From contig JBAIAC010000057.1 of assembly GCA_037349315.1 (NCBI GenBank), forward strand, positions 14,849,501 through 14,913,500: 64,000 nt of DNA. The letters run 5' to 3'. Of the stretch, positions 36,481 through 47,767 are shown one piece after another. This DNA comes from Chelydra serpentina. Lineage: Eukaryota > Chordata > Testudines > Chelydridae. The notes beneath the pieces were generated by a model. It saw only the letters and a program-made list of their open reading frames with translations, did no database searches and had not been told where the DNA came from. Numbering within the stretch: the stretch's first letter is position 1; every line of letters starts with the position of its first letter. The position numbers were made by a program, and so were the translations under genes.

Positions 36481-37544
36481 GGCTGCATTTGTCTCCGCCT
36501 TTCGTCTCATTTTTAAAAAATACCATTAAACCAAAAACCCTCCTAAAAATCTGCCTTTCACCCAGAGGTCACCTGGGAGAATGCTTAGCAGACGTTTGGA
36601 GTGAGTATCAGCTGGGAGGCCTCTTCTCCCCTCATTAAATCATGTGTCCATGCCTGTTTGTGAATGAGCACTCAGTTCCTGGACACCTGCTAAGCTCAGC
36701 GGGGGAAAGGACCTGCCTAGACTCAGGAAAGCACAGGGGTAGGAATCCATTAGCTTTCCGAATGGAATCCTCCTCCATTTGTTGATGTTGGCTGCACCGC
36801 TGCTGGCTGGAATGTGTAGCTGTCTGGACGTTATTGCATTATGCAGACAATCCATGTAATTTTAGAATTACAAAAAATATACAGTCTCCGCTTCCTCCCA
36901 TTTGTGTTTGTGTAAAGGGGACAGGGAAAGAATGTGTAAAGGTGAAAATGGGAAGGCTTGGTGTCAGAGCAACTCAGGGGTTTTTTCCTTTGGTAAAAGC
37001 AAACAATTCCTGGGCTTTTGCCCAAGTTTAACGCATTCTGCGTCATGACTAAAGAGACCCGAGGCTCAGAAATGCAGAGTCTAGCATGCATGCAAAGGGC
37101 TAGAAAATCATGTACGATCCTGTAAGTGCTGGGGGATGGACGGATGGATGGAAGAGGGGTTGAGAGAGGAGGAAGGATGCAGAGAAGTCTTAACACTTGC
37201 CTCCACATGAAATTTAAAGATCATAGCTCCATCCCACAGCCCAGATTTTCTCACTATCACATAGCTTCCATTGCTGGCAGGGCAGTGAGTCGGAAAGAGC
37301 ATTCTTCTGTGTGGTCAGAGACTGTCTTTCTCTTCTTTTAGAGGGAGATCAGTACAGAACTATTCAAGGGCTGGCCCATCCAATTGCCCATCCATTTCCA
37401 ATTTCAATGAGCTATTCTAGGAAGACTCTCTGCGCTCTCTTTGCCATCCATTCCTAAAATTGGCTGTGTTTCACATGATGGGTTTATTTCTATTTAAGGG
37501 ACAGGAGAAATAGAGGACTTTCCCCGTTACCATAAAGGAGACTC

Positions 37545-37640
37545 TGGGTCCGATCCCCTGCTCTTTCACCCGAATTTTACCCTGGTGTAATTTCACTGAA
37601 TTCAGTCGAGCAATACAGAGTGGAGAATCAAGCCCATATG
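37545..37640. repeat. Palindromic MITE fragment
   Basis: gggtccgatcccctgctctt then ttttaccctggtgtaattt then gagaatcaagccc, diverged but in the order of the gatcc MITE class. Confidence 0.4.
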
Positions 37641-39502
37641 CTCTAGGCATCCATTGATATGTGTCATTGCCCAGACACATTGTTATAAAATGCCCTTCCA
37701 GTTTTTCCCTCTCCCATTCTCTGGCCCACTGAGTTCAGAGAATCAGATTTCTCTTGTGAAACGTTCTGGCCTTTGGCTGAGTTTGAAGCTTTCTTCCTGC
37801 ACAGTGGGAACATGTCAGGTGGACATCGCAAAATCCACCTGGGCTCCCCCAAATCTCACTCTCACTCATTCAGATAGTCCCTGTGTGGCAAATGTGGACT
37901 ATGCCACCACATGGAAATGGATTAGCTTTCCCCTAGCTTTGTACTGCTGACCGTGCTGTGCTCAACGGATACTGGCAGTGCCTATCTATTATTCTGTCAC
38001 TGCCAGGAAACCAAACAGCCCAGGGCGAAGATTCCTAGGGACTGGAAGCTAACAGCGGGGTGCACTTGGGCCATCACTGTCTGCCAGTTCTAGCTTCCCC
38101 ATAGCATAAAGTCATTAGAGTAGAGGAAGTAACTAACTCCTAGATCTGGCTGTGAAATACCCATGGTTCTGACTGGAGCTGGTTGAACTATTCATTTAGA
38201 ATAATACTTGGTATGAATTTAGCTCCTTTCAGGATTAGCAAATAATCCACAGCCGGATCCTGATTTCAGCGAACATGTTCATTACCCCTTGTGTCTCACC
38301 GTGTAATGGTCAGCCTGGTGGTTGTGAGCTGTTCACTTTGACGGTTCACTACACATATTGTGTGACTGGTCACCTAAGTCACATAGTAATATTTCTGCGC
38401 TCTGACTGGACAGCCGAAACTTTTTAAATAACAGAAGAGCCAATGATGCACTTTTCAGTATGGTTTTTGGGATGAATAATCATCTGTGCTAAAATGCATG
38501 CGCTTTTTCACAGCATAGACAGTTGCTGAATACTCACAAACAACAGCTCAGACCCCCACAACTCACAGTAACCTGAACTGGGGTCTTTTATCCATGGATC
38601 AGAGTGGCTTCTTATTGTTTGGCCAGCCTGGTGTGGGTCAGGAGTGGTCTGGCCTGACCTTTCGCTCTGCTTAGCTCTCCAGTCTCTCTGACTGGCTGGT
38701 GGATGGCAGCATTACATGAAATGCTGTTTCAGTTAACATCGATTTGATCAGGTGAGAAGCAGGGTGTCCTCATCTGAACCTAATGGAAAAGGAGTCCGGG
38801 AATCCTGCAGTTAGTCAGTTCACACAGGTGCCTGTGGAATTGCTGGCAACTAACCACAGAGAGACCTACTGCAGATAGTCAGCAAACACGGACTAGCAAA
38901 GAGACACTGATTTTCTTCATGTAGCCTGGCACACAAAGAGCCTGAGAAACCGAGAATGTTAATATTCAAATAGCCTGCTCGAAGGGCCTGTACTAGGAAA
39001 ATCCGGCGTAGGTTGTATTTGGGTTGAGCAATAGTGACATCCAGTGGCTGTTCCTATGGATCTCTGCAAAAACAACTCACGTCTCCTGACAACATGTTTT
39101 ACTTCCATGGCCCAGAGATGAAAACATTCTTAGCAGAGGGCAGCAGGGATTTACCCAACATAGCACCAAACTTGGAAGCACAGTGACACTAACTCCCAGT
39201 TTTAGGTACCAGTGGTATTCACAAGACCCCCCCTCAGCTGCCGCCAAGCCCCGTAGGTGCCTAAGCTTACTTGGAGACTACGTTTTTGCAGCGAACGTCC
39301 CCTAGACGCCTGTGTTTCTGCCTCTGCACGTGTGCACCGCTGCTTCACTTCGGGCGCCCAGGCACCCAAGCTCCTGTGGGATGCATGAACCAGAGGAAGA
39401 TAGGCCTGCGAGGCCCAATATGGTAGACGTGTACAGAGTATGCCTAACTTCACACAAAATATGGGGACAGGGTTTGGGGGGGAGGAGAGGCCCTCCCTCA
39501 TA

Positions 39503-39590
39503 ACTTTTGGCGCAGTGGTTAGGGTACTCATCTGGGATGTGGGGGACCCCCGGTTCAAGTCTCCCCTCTGCCCGGTGATTCGGCCATCTC
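39503..39590 (+). repeat. tRNA-derived SINE fragment (second tRNA-like type)
   Basis: A box-like tggcgcagtggttagggtac at 39509 and B-box-like ggttcaagtctcccc at 39551 are correctly spaced for a Pol III promoter. A tRNA acceptor stem does not form, so this is a SINE head, not a tRNA gene. Confidence 0.6.
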
Positions 39591-40019
39591 TCTCATAGCC
39601 ACTGGATGGTGGGATATGCTGGTGTGGATCAGAGAGAGCAAAAGCAGGCAAGAGAGTGACTCTGTAGCCTGCTGGGGAGAGCTCTCACCCTGGAGCCAGT
39701 GCTCAGATAACTGTGTATTCAAAGTGGAACAGCTTCAATAGAAGATAGTGAGGCTGACGCACATGGGAATATTCCTGCTCAGTTCCTTCTCCCCGTAACA
39801 ACTGGGCTAAACGTTATGAGGAAGGTGGCTGTTACCCCTCCTCCCCCCAGATTCTTGCAAGCAATTCCTGAGGTGCCTGACTCTGGGTGAGGGCTCACAG
39901 CTGAGAATCCCAAGCAGAGAGATGCGTCTCCCTCCAGCCTAGACTTAGATGCCAAACTCCCCTCTCATTGGCTAACTTAGGCGGCTCCCTGCCTAGCTTG
40001 CTGGCTTTGGTGGCTCTTT

Positions 40020-40203
40020 TGGGGGAGGGATAGCTCAGTGGTTTGAGCATTGGCCTGCTAAACCCAGGGTTGTGAGTTCAATCCTTGAGGGGGCTTTTTA
40101 GGGATCTGGGGCAAAAATTGGGGATTGGTCCTGCTTTGAGCAGGGGGTTGGATTAGATGACCTCCTAAGGTCCCTTCCAACCCTCATGATTCTATGATTC
40201 TTA
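40020..40203 (+). mobile_element. tRNA-derived SINE (cryptodire type), subfamily B
   Basis: Starts gggggagggatagctcagtg, carries the B-box region gttgtgagttcaatcc, body aaaaattggggattggtcc and tail ending ccctcatgattctatgattc. Near identical to the 32210 and 45582 copies, so comparatively young. Confidence 0.93.
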
Positions 40204-40359
40204 GGCACCTATCTGCCTCCATTCCTTGTATAGGAAGCCTGAGCACTTAACTCAGGCTTTGTGAATCCTGGTGATTTTCTAGCCCCATTCCTGTGTGACT
40301 CTAGCCCCATGGAAGTTATAATGTGCGCTTTATCCAGCGCCTACCACACGCTCGGTGCT

Positions 40360-40495
40360 ATCGATGTATTAATTTTATTTGTATTGGCAGCAGCATCTAG
40401 ATGTCAGATTAAGGATCAGAGCCTTATGCTGCTAGGCATTCGACAGAGGTGCAGAAACTGCCCCTGCCAGACAGAGCTCACAGTCTAAGTTATGA
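40360..40495. repeat. Diverged CORE-SINE-like repeat
   Basis: tcagattaaggatcagagcc, gcattcgacagaggtgcaga, cagagctcacagtctaagtt: the same order as the repeat at 13388-13520. Confidence 0.45.
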
Positions 40496-40599
40496 CTAGA
40501 ACTGGTCAAAATATGGGAAGGGTAAAATTCACGGAATTTTTTGTACAGTTTTCCCCTGGTTTTTGTTTGGGAAGGGGGGAAAAAAATCTACTCACATTA

Positions 40600-40856
40600 A
40601 AAAAAAAAAAAAAAAAGTTTAGGTTGGATATTAGGAAAAACTTTTTCACTAGTAGGGTGGTGAAGCACTGGAATGGGTTCCCTAGGGAGGTGGTGGAATC
40701 TCCTTCCTTAGAGGTTTTTAAGGTCAGGCTTGACAAAGCCCTGGCTGGGATGATTTAGTTGGGGTTGGTCCTGCTTTGAGCAGGGGGTTGGACTAGATGA
40801 CCTCCTGAGGTCTCTTCCAACCCTGAGATTCTATGATTCTATGAATTCTGATGTCT
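40600..40856 (+). repeat. CR1 3' end, preceded by an A run
   Basis: An A run (about 40600-40617) precedes the CR1 C-terminal coding remnant [20 protein letters not shown], then the 3' UTR (ttggggttggtcctgctttg) and the (attctatg) terminal repeat. Severely 5' truncated. Confidence 0.9.
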
Positions 40857-41084
40857 GGAATGTTGACAGAATTTAAAAAAAATATGCACCCAGCTCTAGT
40901 TACGTCCACATGCAACTACTGGAAGAGACAAACAAAGGGGTGTGAAGAGATGAGTGAGATAACAGTAAAAACAAGCAGCTGGTAGAGATGTGGGGGATTT
41001 CCACCTGCCTAGACATTACCTGCTGGTAGAGCTTTGTAGGCATCATGGTCTTGAAGAGGGAAGAGAAAGTCATGGCTTTGTGGC

Positions 41085-41475
41085 TCTTATAAGCGAGCTT
41101 TCCCCATTCATAATGGGAGGCATGGGAGAATGTGTGGAGGTGTTTGAGTGAGCAGCAGATGTGATGGCTGGGTATGCTGGCAGAGCAAAGGCTGGGGTCA
41201 GTGTTATGCCAAAATAATAGGTCACTGAGCTATGGAGGGGCTAAATTGTGAAGGGGCCTTAATGCTAAAGGTTTTGAGGTGGTGGGGAACAGCCAGGAGA
41301 GGGATGCAAACGGTGGGAGGCTGGTGAAAGCAATGAGCCAGAAAGGTGATTTTAGCAGCAGCCTTTCGAATGAACTACAGGGGATGAGACTGCAGACATC
41401 AAGGGCAGAGAGGAAGAGGTTGCAGACATCAGACGACACAGGATGATAAGGGTCTGGACAGCAAAAATATCCTTT
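41085..41475. repeat. Probable ancient LINE-like repeat before the exon
   Basis: The motif series gattttagcagcagcctttc, gaatgaactacaggggatga, ggttgcagacatcagacga resembles a dispersed amniote repeat; family not identified. Confidence 0.35.
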
Positions 41476-41599
41476 TTTCATCTAGTCCACTCAGAGCTCC
41501 TTTGAGCACTCAGGGTTTAACACAGAAGTTGATTATTTCAACATATTTGTGTCTGTTTTGCATGCTTGATGGATTTTTCCCCGTTTTGTTTTTTCCCAG

Positions 41600-42666
41600 G
41601 AACCAGTGAAGACCTATTCCACGATTCCGAAGGGAGGGAGGGATCCGAGCCTATTGAGGAGCACCAGTTTTCAGACCTAGAGGAATCTGACGATGACGAT
41701 GACAATGAAGATGATGAAGATGAGGAGGAAGAGGAGAGCCAAGATGAGCCACCTTTAAAGTTTTCAGAAGCGAAACATACCTCCCTTCCAATGCACTCTT
41801 CGGGCAGCTCTCCATCTGCTCCAGAGGAATGCACCGGGGCAGCATTGTCTTCAACACAAGATATCATCTCCAGCAGCCAGCATGTAGGCAGGGGCCACCA
41901 GACCACCTCCTCAGGGCTGGAAACAAAGTGGTCAGCAGACAGTAGCGAAGTTGCTGTTTGCCACAGCTTCTTGAGTCTCCATAGGCCAGCTTTGACCTCC
42001 AGTGAACATTTGGCTTCTGCTGAAAGGGAATCTGTCACAAAGCAGCACATGTTCTTAGCTATGGACCTGTCAACCTCAAAAGACACCTCCCCAAGAAAGA
42101 AGTGGTCTCCAGGCAAGGACTCTGGTGGTGGCGGCGGCGGCGGCAGCAGGCCGATGCTAGCTAGAAAGCACTTGTTAACCAAAAATGAAACTTCACCTAA
42201 ACGTTTCTCGCCAACTGGAGAAATGTCTTCGCTAAGGTGCCTGTCTCCAGGGAGAGGGATGTCACCGTGTCAGCGCATGTCGCCAAGAAGGGAGGCATCT
42301 CCGCTGAGATGTGTGTCACCAAGGCTTGAGCTGTCACCCGTCAGGCACCCTTCCCCAAGAAGAGAGTTATCCCCAAGAACGTACCTCCCACCAGAGAGGG
42401 GGGTCTCCCCTGTGAGGCATTTGTCTCCTAGCAGAGAGATGTCGTCAGTCAGATATTTATCTCTGAAGAAAATGTTGCCTCCAGTCTGTTCAGAGTCACT
42501 TTCTAGATATCCATCCCCAGGGAAAGAGGACTTGCCTTGTAGTAGCAAATCAGCTGCAGATGACCAAGTTCAAAGCTCGTTAAAACTCCAGCATGGAATA
42601 TTAGCTTCAGTGCCTCTACCTCACAGGTTCCTTGGCAAAAGTGCAGAGCTATATGAGTCCAACTTG
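41600..42666 (+). CDS. HIVEP3: HIVEP3 internal coding exon: acidic stretch, poly-Gly and Ser-Pro-x-Arg hexad repeat
   Basis: The acceptor tttttcccag is followed by two bases completing Gly, then TSEDLFHDSEGREGSEPIEE. The exon is 1067 bp (355 full codons) and ends in phase 0 at TTG|GTAAGC. Order of contents: an HQFSDLEESD motif shared by the family; a run of about 24 Asp/Glu-rich residues (about 41686-41748), as found beside the fingers of HIVEP proteins; a Ser-rich low-complexity linker; seven consecutive Gly (about 42124-42144); ARKHLLTKNETSPKRF, close to the mammalian HIVEP3 version; then 18 uninterrupted hexapeptide units (42208-42531). The acidic region is thought to act with the zinc fingers in ZAS domains; the role of the SP repeats is not established. 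The long reverse-strand open frames over this exon are antisense shadows. If the donor is not used, the frame adds 23 residues and stops at 42736-42738. Confidence 0.95.
42208..42531 (+). repeat. HIVEP3: In-frame 18-bp tandem repeat coding for 18 SPxRxx hexads
   Basis: Eighteen contiguous hexapeptides lie in one register from SPTGEM to SPGKED. Twelve begin with Ser-Pro and thirteen have Arg or Lys at position 4. Best units are SPRREA, SPVRHP, SPRREL and SPVRHL. At the DNA level the 18-bp units are diverged, so the array is old and maintained as protein. Confidence 0.9.
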
Positions 42667-42879
42667 GTAAGCTCCAGTTCTTCTTCTGTGTTCATATTTT
42701 CTATTCATCTTTGTAAATCCTTTGATTTTCTTTCATGAATATTGTCTAGTGAAAGATGTCAGATTGACTGATATCCTCTACTAATTCACAGGATGGGTTC
42801 TACACAGGTAGCGGCAAGTGCATGTTTTCCACCCCCATCACTTTTCCTCAGCACCCTATTTCTCTCCTTCCCACTTCTT

Positions 42880-42960
42880 CTCTCTCCCCCTTCCGTTTCT
42901 TCTCTCTCCCCCTTCTTCTTCCCCCTTCCGTTTCTTCTCTCTCCCCCTTCTCTTCACATA
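42880..42960. repeat. Pyrimidine-rich tandem repeat
   Basis: The unit cccccttccgtttcttctct recurs (starts near 42889 and 42923), with ctctctc spacers. It generates three overlapping spurious frames. Confidence 0.8.
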
Positions 42961-43138
42961 CACCCCCACACGCCGTTTTTCTTCTTTTGTGTGTTTTTGT
43001 TTGTAAAGTTAAGGGTTAATGCCACAGCTGTGTGGAGGAACAACTTCTAAAGGATGGGAGGATAGTTCCTTATCTATGGTTCATTCAGTCCTTGGCCTTT
43101 CTGCTGAAGAGGCAACAAGGCGGGAAGGGCACTTAGGC

Positions 43139-43426
43139 CAGGTCTACACTAGGGGCGGGGGTCGATGTAAGGTACACAACTTCAGCTACGTTAATAACGT
43201 AGCTGAAGTCCATGTACCACGATCGACTTACCGCGCCGTGAGGACACCGCAATGTCGACTGCCGCCGCTCCCCCGTCAACTCCACTTCTGTGTCTCGCCG
43301 GGGTGGATTACTGGAGTCGAAAGGAGAGCGATCGGGGATCGACTTATCGCATCTACACTAGACGCGAAAAATCGATCCCCGAAAGATCGATCGCTACCCG
43401 CCGAATCGGTGGGTAGTGTAGACCAG
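43139..43426. mobile_element. Non-autonomous hAT-like element with internal hairpin
   Basis: Ends caggtctacact and agtgtagaccag are inverted. The flanks cacttagg and cccttagt share six of eight bases. The internal hairpin acttcagctacg / cgtagctgaagt is the same as in 165-455, showing the two belong to one family. Confidence 0.8.
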
Positions 43427-43756
43427 CCCTTAGTGGTGACTGTGGTTGTGGTTTTGTCATAGGGACACTTGTTCTATAGGAATTTGAGATCCACTAACTC
43501 ATTTCTCAAAGGCCATGAATAGCCATAGTATTCTAGGTATGTTCAGTTCCTACGGACCTGAACCAGTAAAGGTGAAAGATCTTGTCGCTGATACTAATCC
43601 CATCTAGACTTCCAGCCAGCTCCAGTACATTAACTGTTGAGAAACATTTATTTGGGATTCTCATCTCACTCACTTTCTCAGACCAACTAGGTATTTTCCC
43701 CATTGGGTCAAAAAAACAGTTAATTCTGCTTCTGCTGGACACATCACATCCTACAT

Positions 43757-43850
43757 GTAGAAGCGACAAAGGGCCTGTGGCACCTTATAGACTAATGGAG
43801 GTATTGGAGCATAAGCTTTCGTGGGTGAATACCCACTTCTTCGGATGCCA
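43757..43850. repeat. Penelope-type 3' tail repeat
   Basis: agaagcgacaaagggcctgt, ggcaccttatagactaatgg, gcataagctttcgtgggtga, cccacttcttcggatgc. Same tail as in 48718-48887, single arm. It is flanked by tcctacatgt (43749-43758 and 43857-43866), a possible target duplication. Confidence 0.65.
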
Positions 43851-43997
43851 CATGTATCCTACATGTAAAGGACGTTAGTGTGTTTCTCCCATACATATAG
43901 ATTAATTAGGTCATGCAGTTTGTAAAGAAATCTCCCACCTCCACTGCTACTGCCACATCTCTCCACAGAAAGTGTGTAGGTGCCTGGCTCACCTCTA

Positions 43998-44158
43998 AGG
44001 GCTTGTCTACGTGGTGTGTTAGTCTGAACTGCAGAGTGTGCAGTAGTGTGTTACATACTAACAGGCCATGTAGACCCTGCTGGCTCAGACTAAAAATTCC
44101 CTAGTTCGAAACTCTACGACGTTAATGCATGAATAAGCCCTTGTGTGAACAAGCCCTA
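43998..44158. mobile_element. Short MITE with gggcttgtctac ends
   Basis: agggcttgtctacg at the left is the inverse of the right end gtgaacaagccct. A ctaag motif lies at each border. Related in its ends to 17288-17577. Confidence 0.65.
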
Positions 44159-44867
44159 AGTTACACTGGTGTAAATCAGGAGTAACCCCACTGAAGTCAG
44201 TCAGTCAAACTGGTGTGAGCCTGTGGAGACCGTTCTGGGGATAGAGAGCCCTTACAGAACTTCTGCCATAGTAACTCTCCTGGCAGACAGTGATCCTGTG
44301 ATTCCTCATAGAAACCACGTAGCCCAGGGTGTGTTTTTCCTTGTCTGTGGTTCTTCCCTATCAGGGATGTGGCACTGATTTCCCTCGGGGTTTGTTTGTT
44401 TAATTCTTTTCCTTTATGACTTCAAACACTATCCCCTGGGTTAGGCCCAGACTTTCACCTACCTTACAGCTATTTCAGTCCGCTGTGAAATAATCTCCTG
44501 TGATGGATCCCCATGCTGCAGAAAGCAGACACACAATTATTATATAAATTGTACACACACACCCTGAATGTGACACTGGATTCTAAACCTCCCCGTCTCT
44601 CTGTTTGCAAGTTCACGATCACCCTTGGAAATGTTAGAATCCAGTACAGCAGAGGTAGCTCTCCAGCCAGCAGTGAGCCTAAGCAAATTGACAAACCCGA
44701 TTCCCAGACTGTAATGACATAACTGACTATGTCATTAATGATGCTTTTGGCAAACAAGGAGGTAAATAATCTAGTCCCTTTGACGAGTGGTTATAATCAG
44801 AAACATGACCCCTCCTTAGTCCGCTTGTCTGCTCTTTGGCAGCCCCAGTCTCCTGTTTACCTTAACC

Positions 44868-45581
44868 AAAAGAAGGCTGAGGGGAGATTTGATTGCTCTC
44901 TTTAAATATATCAGAGGGATAAATACCAGGGAGGGAGAGGAATTATTTCAGCTCAGTGCCAATGTGGACACAAGAACAAGTGGATATAAACTGGCCATCA
45001 GGAAGTTTAGACTTGAAATTAGACGAAGGTTTCTAACCATCAGAGGAGTGAAGTTCTGGAACAGCCTTCCAAGGGAAGCAGTGGGGGCAAAAGACCTAAC
45101 TGGCTTCAAGATTAAGCTAGATACATTTATGGAGGGGATGGTTTGATGGGATAACATGATCTTAGTCAAAGGTCAATTAATTGCCATCAGTGGTAAATAG
45201 GACCAATGGTCAATGATGGGATGTTAGATGTTACTACAGAGAACTTTTTCCTGGGTGTCTGGCTGGTGAGTCTTGCCCACATGCTCAGGGTTCAGCTGAT
45301 CAGCATATTTGGGGTCGGGAAGGAATTTTCCTCCAGGGTAGATTGGCAGAGGCCCTGGAGGTTTTTTGCCTTCCTCTGCAGCATGGGGCACGGGTCACTT
45401 ACCAGAGGATTCTCTGCATCTTGAAGTCTTTAAACCATGATTTGAGGACTTCAGTAGCTGAGACATAGGTGAGAGGATTATTCCAGGAGTGGGTGGGTGA
45501 GATTCTGTGGCCTGCATTGTGCAGGAGGTCAGACTAGATGATCATAATGGTCCCTTCTGACCTTAAAGTCTATGAGTCTAT
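44868..45581 (+). pseudogene. CR1 LINE 3' end
   Basis: Encodes the well-preserved CR1 C-terminus (YKLAIRKFRLEIRRRFLTIR near 44985, then GVKFWNSLPREAVG), a stop, then the CR1 3' UTR ending gatcataatggtcccttctg ... tctatgagtctatg. Truncated at the 5' side and directly followed by a SINE. Confidence 0.9.
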
Positions 45582-45770
45582 GGGGGGGAGGGATAGCTCA
45601 GTGGTTTGAGCATTGGCCTGCTAAACCCAGGGTTGTGAGTTCAATCCTTGAGGGGGCCATTTGGGGATCTGGGGCAAAAATTGGGGATTGGTCCTGCTTT
45701 GAGCAGGGGGTTGGACTAGATGACCTCCTAAGGTCCCTTCCAACCCTGATATTCTATGAGTCTATGAGTC
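45582..45770 (+). mobile_element. tRNA-derived SINE (cryptodire type), subfamily B, in a CR1 tail
   Basis: Starts gggggggagggatagctcag, same body as 32210 and 40020, and ends attctatgagtctatgagtc. The bases before it (tctatgagtctatg) belong to the CR1 tail and recur after it, either a target duplication or a property of both tails. Confidence 0.93.
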
Positions 45771-45898
45771 TCCTCTGCTCACTTTACTGACACAGAGAAG
45801 GTTTCACTCCCACTAGACTTACAGCACCAGAGCAGCTATGAGAGATTGAGCTGGAGCCTTTTCTGTTTCACCTGTCATCACTGAGATTGTCAGCTGAT

Positions 45899-46516
45899 GC
45901 CTGGTCTACAGTACGCGATTATATCGGAATTAGCTGCGTTATAGCGAATTAAAACTAAATCCGTCCACACAACCAACCTGGTTTTGTCGACTTAAAGGCC
46001 TCTTACAACCGGTTTCTGTACTCCACCTCGGCAAGGGGAGTAGCGCTAAAATCGACATCGCTGTTCCGGATTTGAGGTACTGTGGATGCAATTCGATGGT
46101 ATTGGCCTCCGGGAGGTATCCCAGAATGCTCCATTGTGACCACTCTGGACAGCACTTTCAACTCAGGTGCACTAGCCAGGTAATCAGAAAAGGCCCTGGG
46201 AACTTTTGAATTTCATTCCCTGCAGTCCCAGAATCGTAAAAGAGCTCTGAATGGGAGGTACTGGATCTGATCGCAGTATGGGGAGAAAATCTGTGCAGAC
46301 AGAACTCCTTTCAAAAAACCGGAATGCCAATGGGCAGCGAAGACTGCGGGGACTGTGGGATAGCTACCCACAGTGCACCGCTCCGAGAGCCGATGCGAGC
46401 CACGGTACTGTGGAACACTCTGCCAACTTAGTGGGGACACACAATCAACTGTATTAAATCTCTTCAGAAAAATCGACTTCTATACATTCGACCTAATTTC
46501 GTACTGTAGACATACC
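45899..46516. mobile_element. Non-autonomous hAT-like element, about 620 bp
   Basis: Inverted ends ggtctacagtacgcgatt and aatttcgtactgtagac. The flanks share only ctga, so a target duplication is not proven. The interior is unique-looking and codes for no recognised transposase. Confidence 0.7.
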
Positions 46517-46754
46517 CTGAGTTTTCACTGTAGAATCTTTATTCTCGATCACGATGCAGGAGGCAGAAAGATCAGAGCTCTATTTTCCAACCCAAGGTGG
46601 TGTTTGCAGGGACAGCGATTAGGAAAACAGATTCTTGACTTATAAAGGAATAGCGATTGATCTGGAGTCCCTGAGAGAGGGAGTAACCAGGGAGCGCTAT
46701 TGTGTCATTTCTCCCAGTGTTATGATTACAATATTTTTTATTAGAGTCCAACCT

Positions 46755-46845
46755 AGAGGCCCTGGAAACCATCAGTGTCCATTGTGTTAGGTTCTGAACA
46801 ACATATACCAAGCCATGGTCCCTGCCCTGAAAGGCTTCCATTGAG
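46755..46845. repeat. Diverged CORE-SINE-like repeat
   Basis: ctagaggccctggaaaccat, then catggtccctgccctgaaag. Same pattern as at 13388 and 40360. Confidence 0.4.
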
Positions 46846-47767
46846 AGTGCTCTGCTGTTTGCTGGGCAGGCATAGGCTGGAATTGCTGAAATCCAAAGAG
46901 TTTCCCCATATGTAGGACTTCAGATATGGGGAGTGGATGCAAAGGAACATGAAGCAAAAGGCCCTTCCACTTAAGTCCTTTTGCCGCACAGACTGGGCCA
47001 AGATACTAAAGCAACTGGTTTTGAATTGTCGTCTGCCAGGGTCTGATATCCGTACTCCTGCTTTCGTCTGTTTATTTTTAGGGATAAGCAAGTGAGAGTG
47101 GAGGCTGTAGGGGAGGAGCATCCATAGACCTGAGGGAACAGATGCTGCACAAAGCCACAGAGCAGAGCATTTCTTCATTGCCTACAGCTAGCGCCATGTG
47201 CTGTTTCCTGCACCGTCTGGACGGTCATGCCGTGGAGTATGCAGCACACACTGCTGCAGAAAGACAGTTCTACCAGGCAGAGCTATTAAATAGGGAAGCA
47301 ATACAAACGTATCAGGGAGATGCATTGACCCCACCTGTAGGGTCACAATATAAAGCACAGCATAGCATGGCCTGATTTCAATAAGGAAAATATCGTCCCC
47401 CCTGGTGATCGGTGATCTCAGTGGTGAGCTGCCCCGCTCAGGTCACTTACAGTCTGAGATCCCAGGTGTGACTGTGACACTTAGAAATAATGGGAAGTAA
47501 AGTGCTCTAATCTTTCTGAAGGAAGGAAGTACTCTTAGAATCATAGGAAGTGATATAAAAACCATGTTAGACCAGCCAGTGCAGGATTAGATCAACCTAT
47601 TTAAACAGGGTGAAATTCTCCCCAGTGCAAAGGCTTTGTACAAGGTCCTGCACACCACTTAAACCCTAACGGTGGGGCTTCATTTAAGCATAAGTGGTGT
47701 GTAAAACCACTTCCCCTCATTGGCTGTTGCGCAGACCACCTCCTCCTTCTCTTTGTGTTCTCCTAGG

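Larger units (their letters stand above)
29535..41599 (+). other. HIVEP3 intron between the 99-bp exon and the acidic/SP-repeat exon
   Basis: The intron starts gtacag and ends ttttcccag, about 12.1 kb. It holds an LTR-like unit (30.1-31.2 kb), two complete tRNA-derived SINEs (32.2 and 40.0 kb), a tRNA-like SINE piece (39.5 kb) and a CR1 3' end (40.6 kb). The stretches 31200-32200, 32400-34500, 35430-37530 and 37650-39490 show no gene; 36000-36480 is AT-rich and repeat-poor. Confidence 0.85.

Noticed and set aside
41538..42182. 214-residue open frame on the minus strand across the HIVEP3 exon
   Set aside because: It is the reverse of Ser/Asp/Glu-rich coding sequence, has a low-complexity Ser run and no recognised domain; an antisense shadow.
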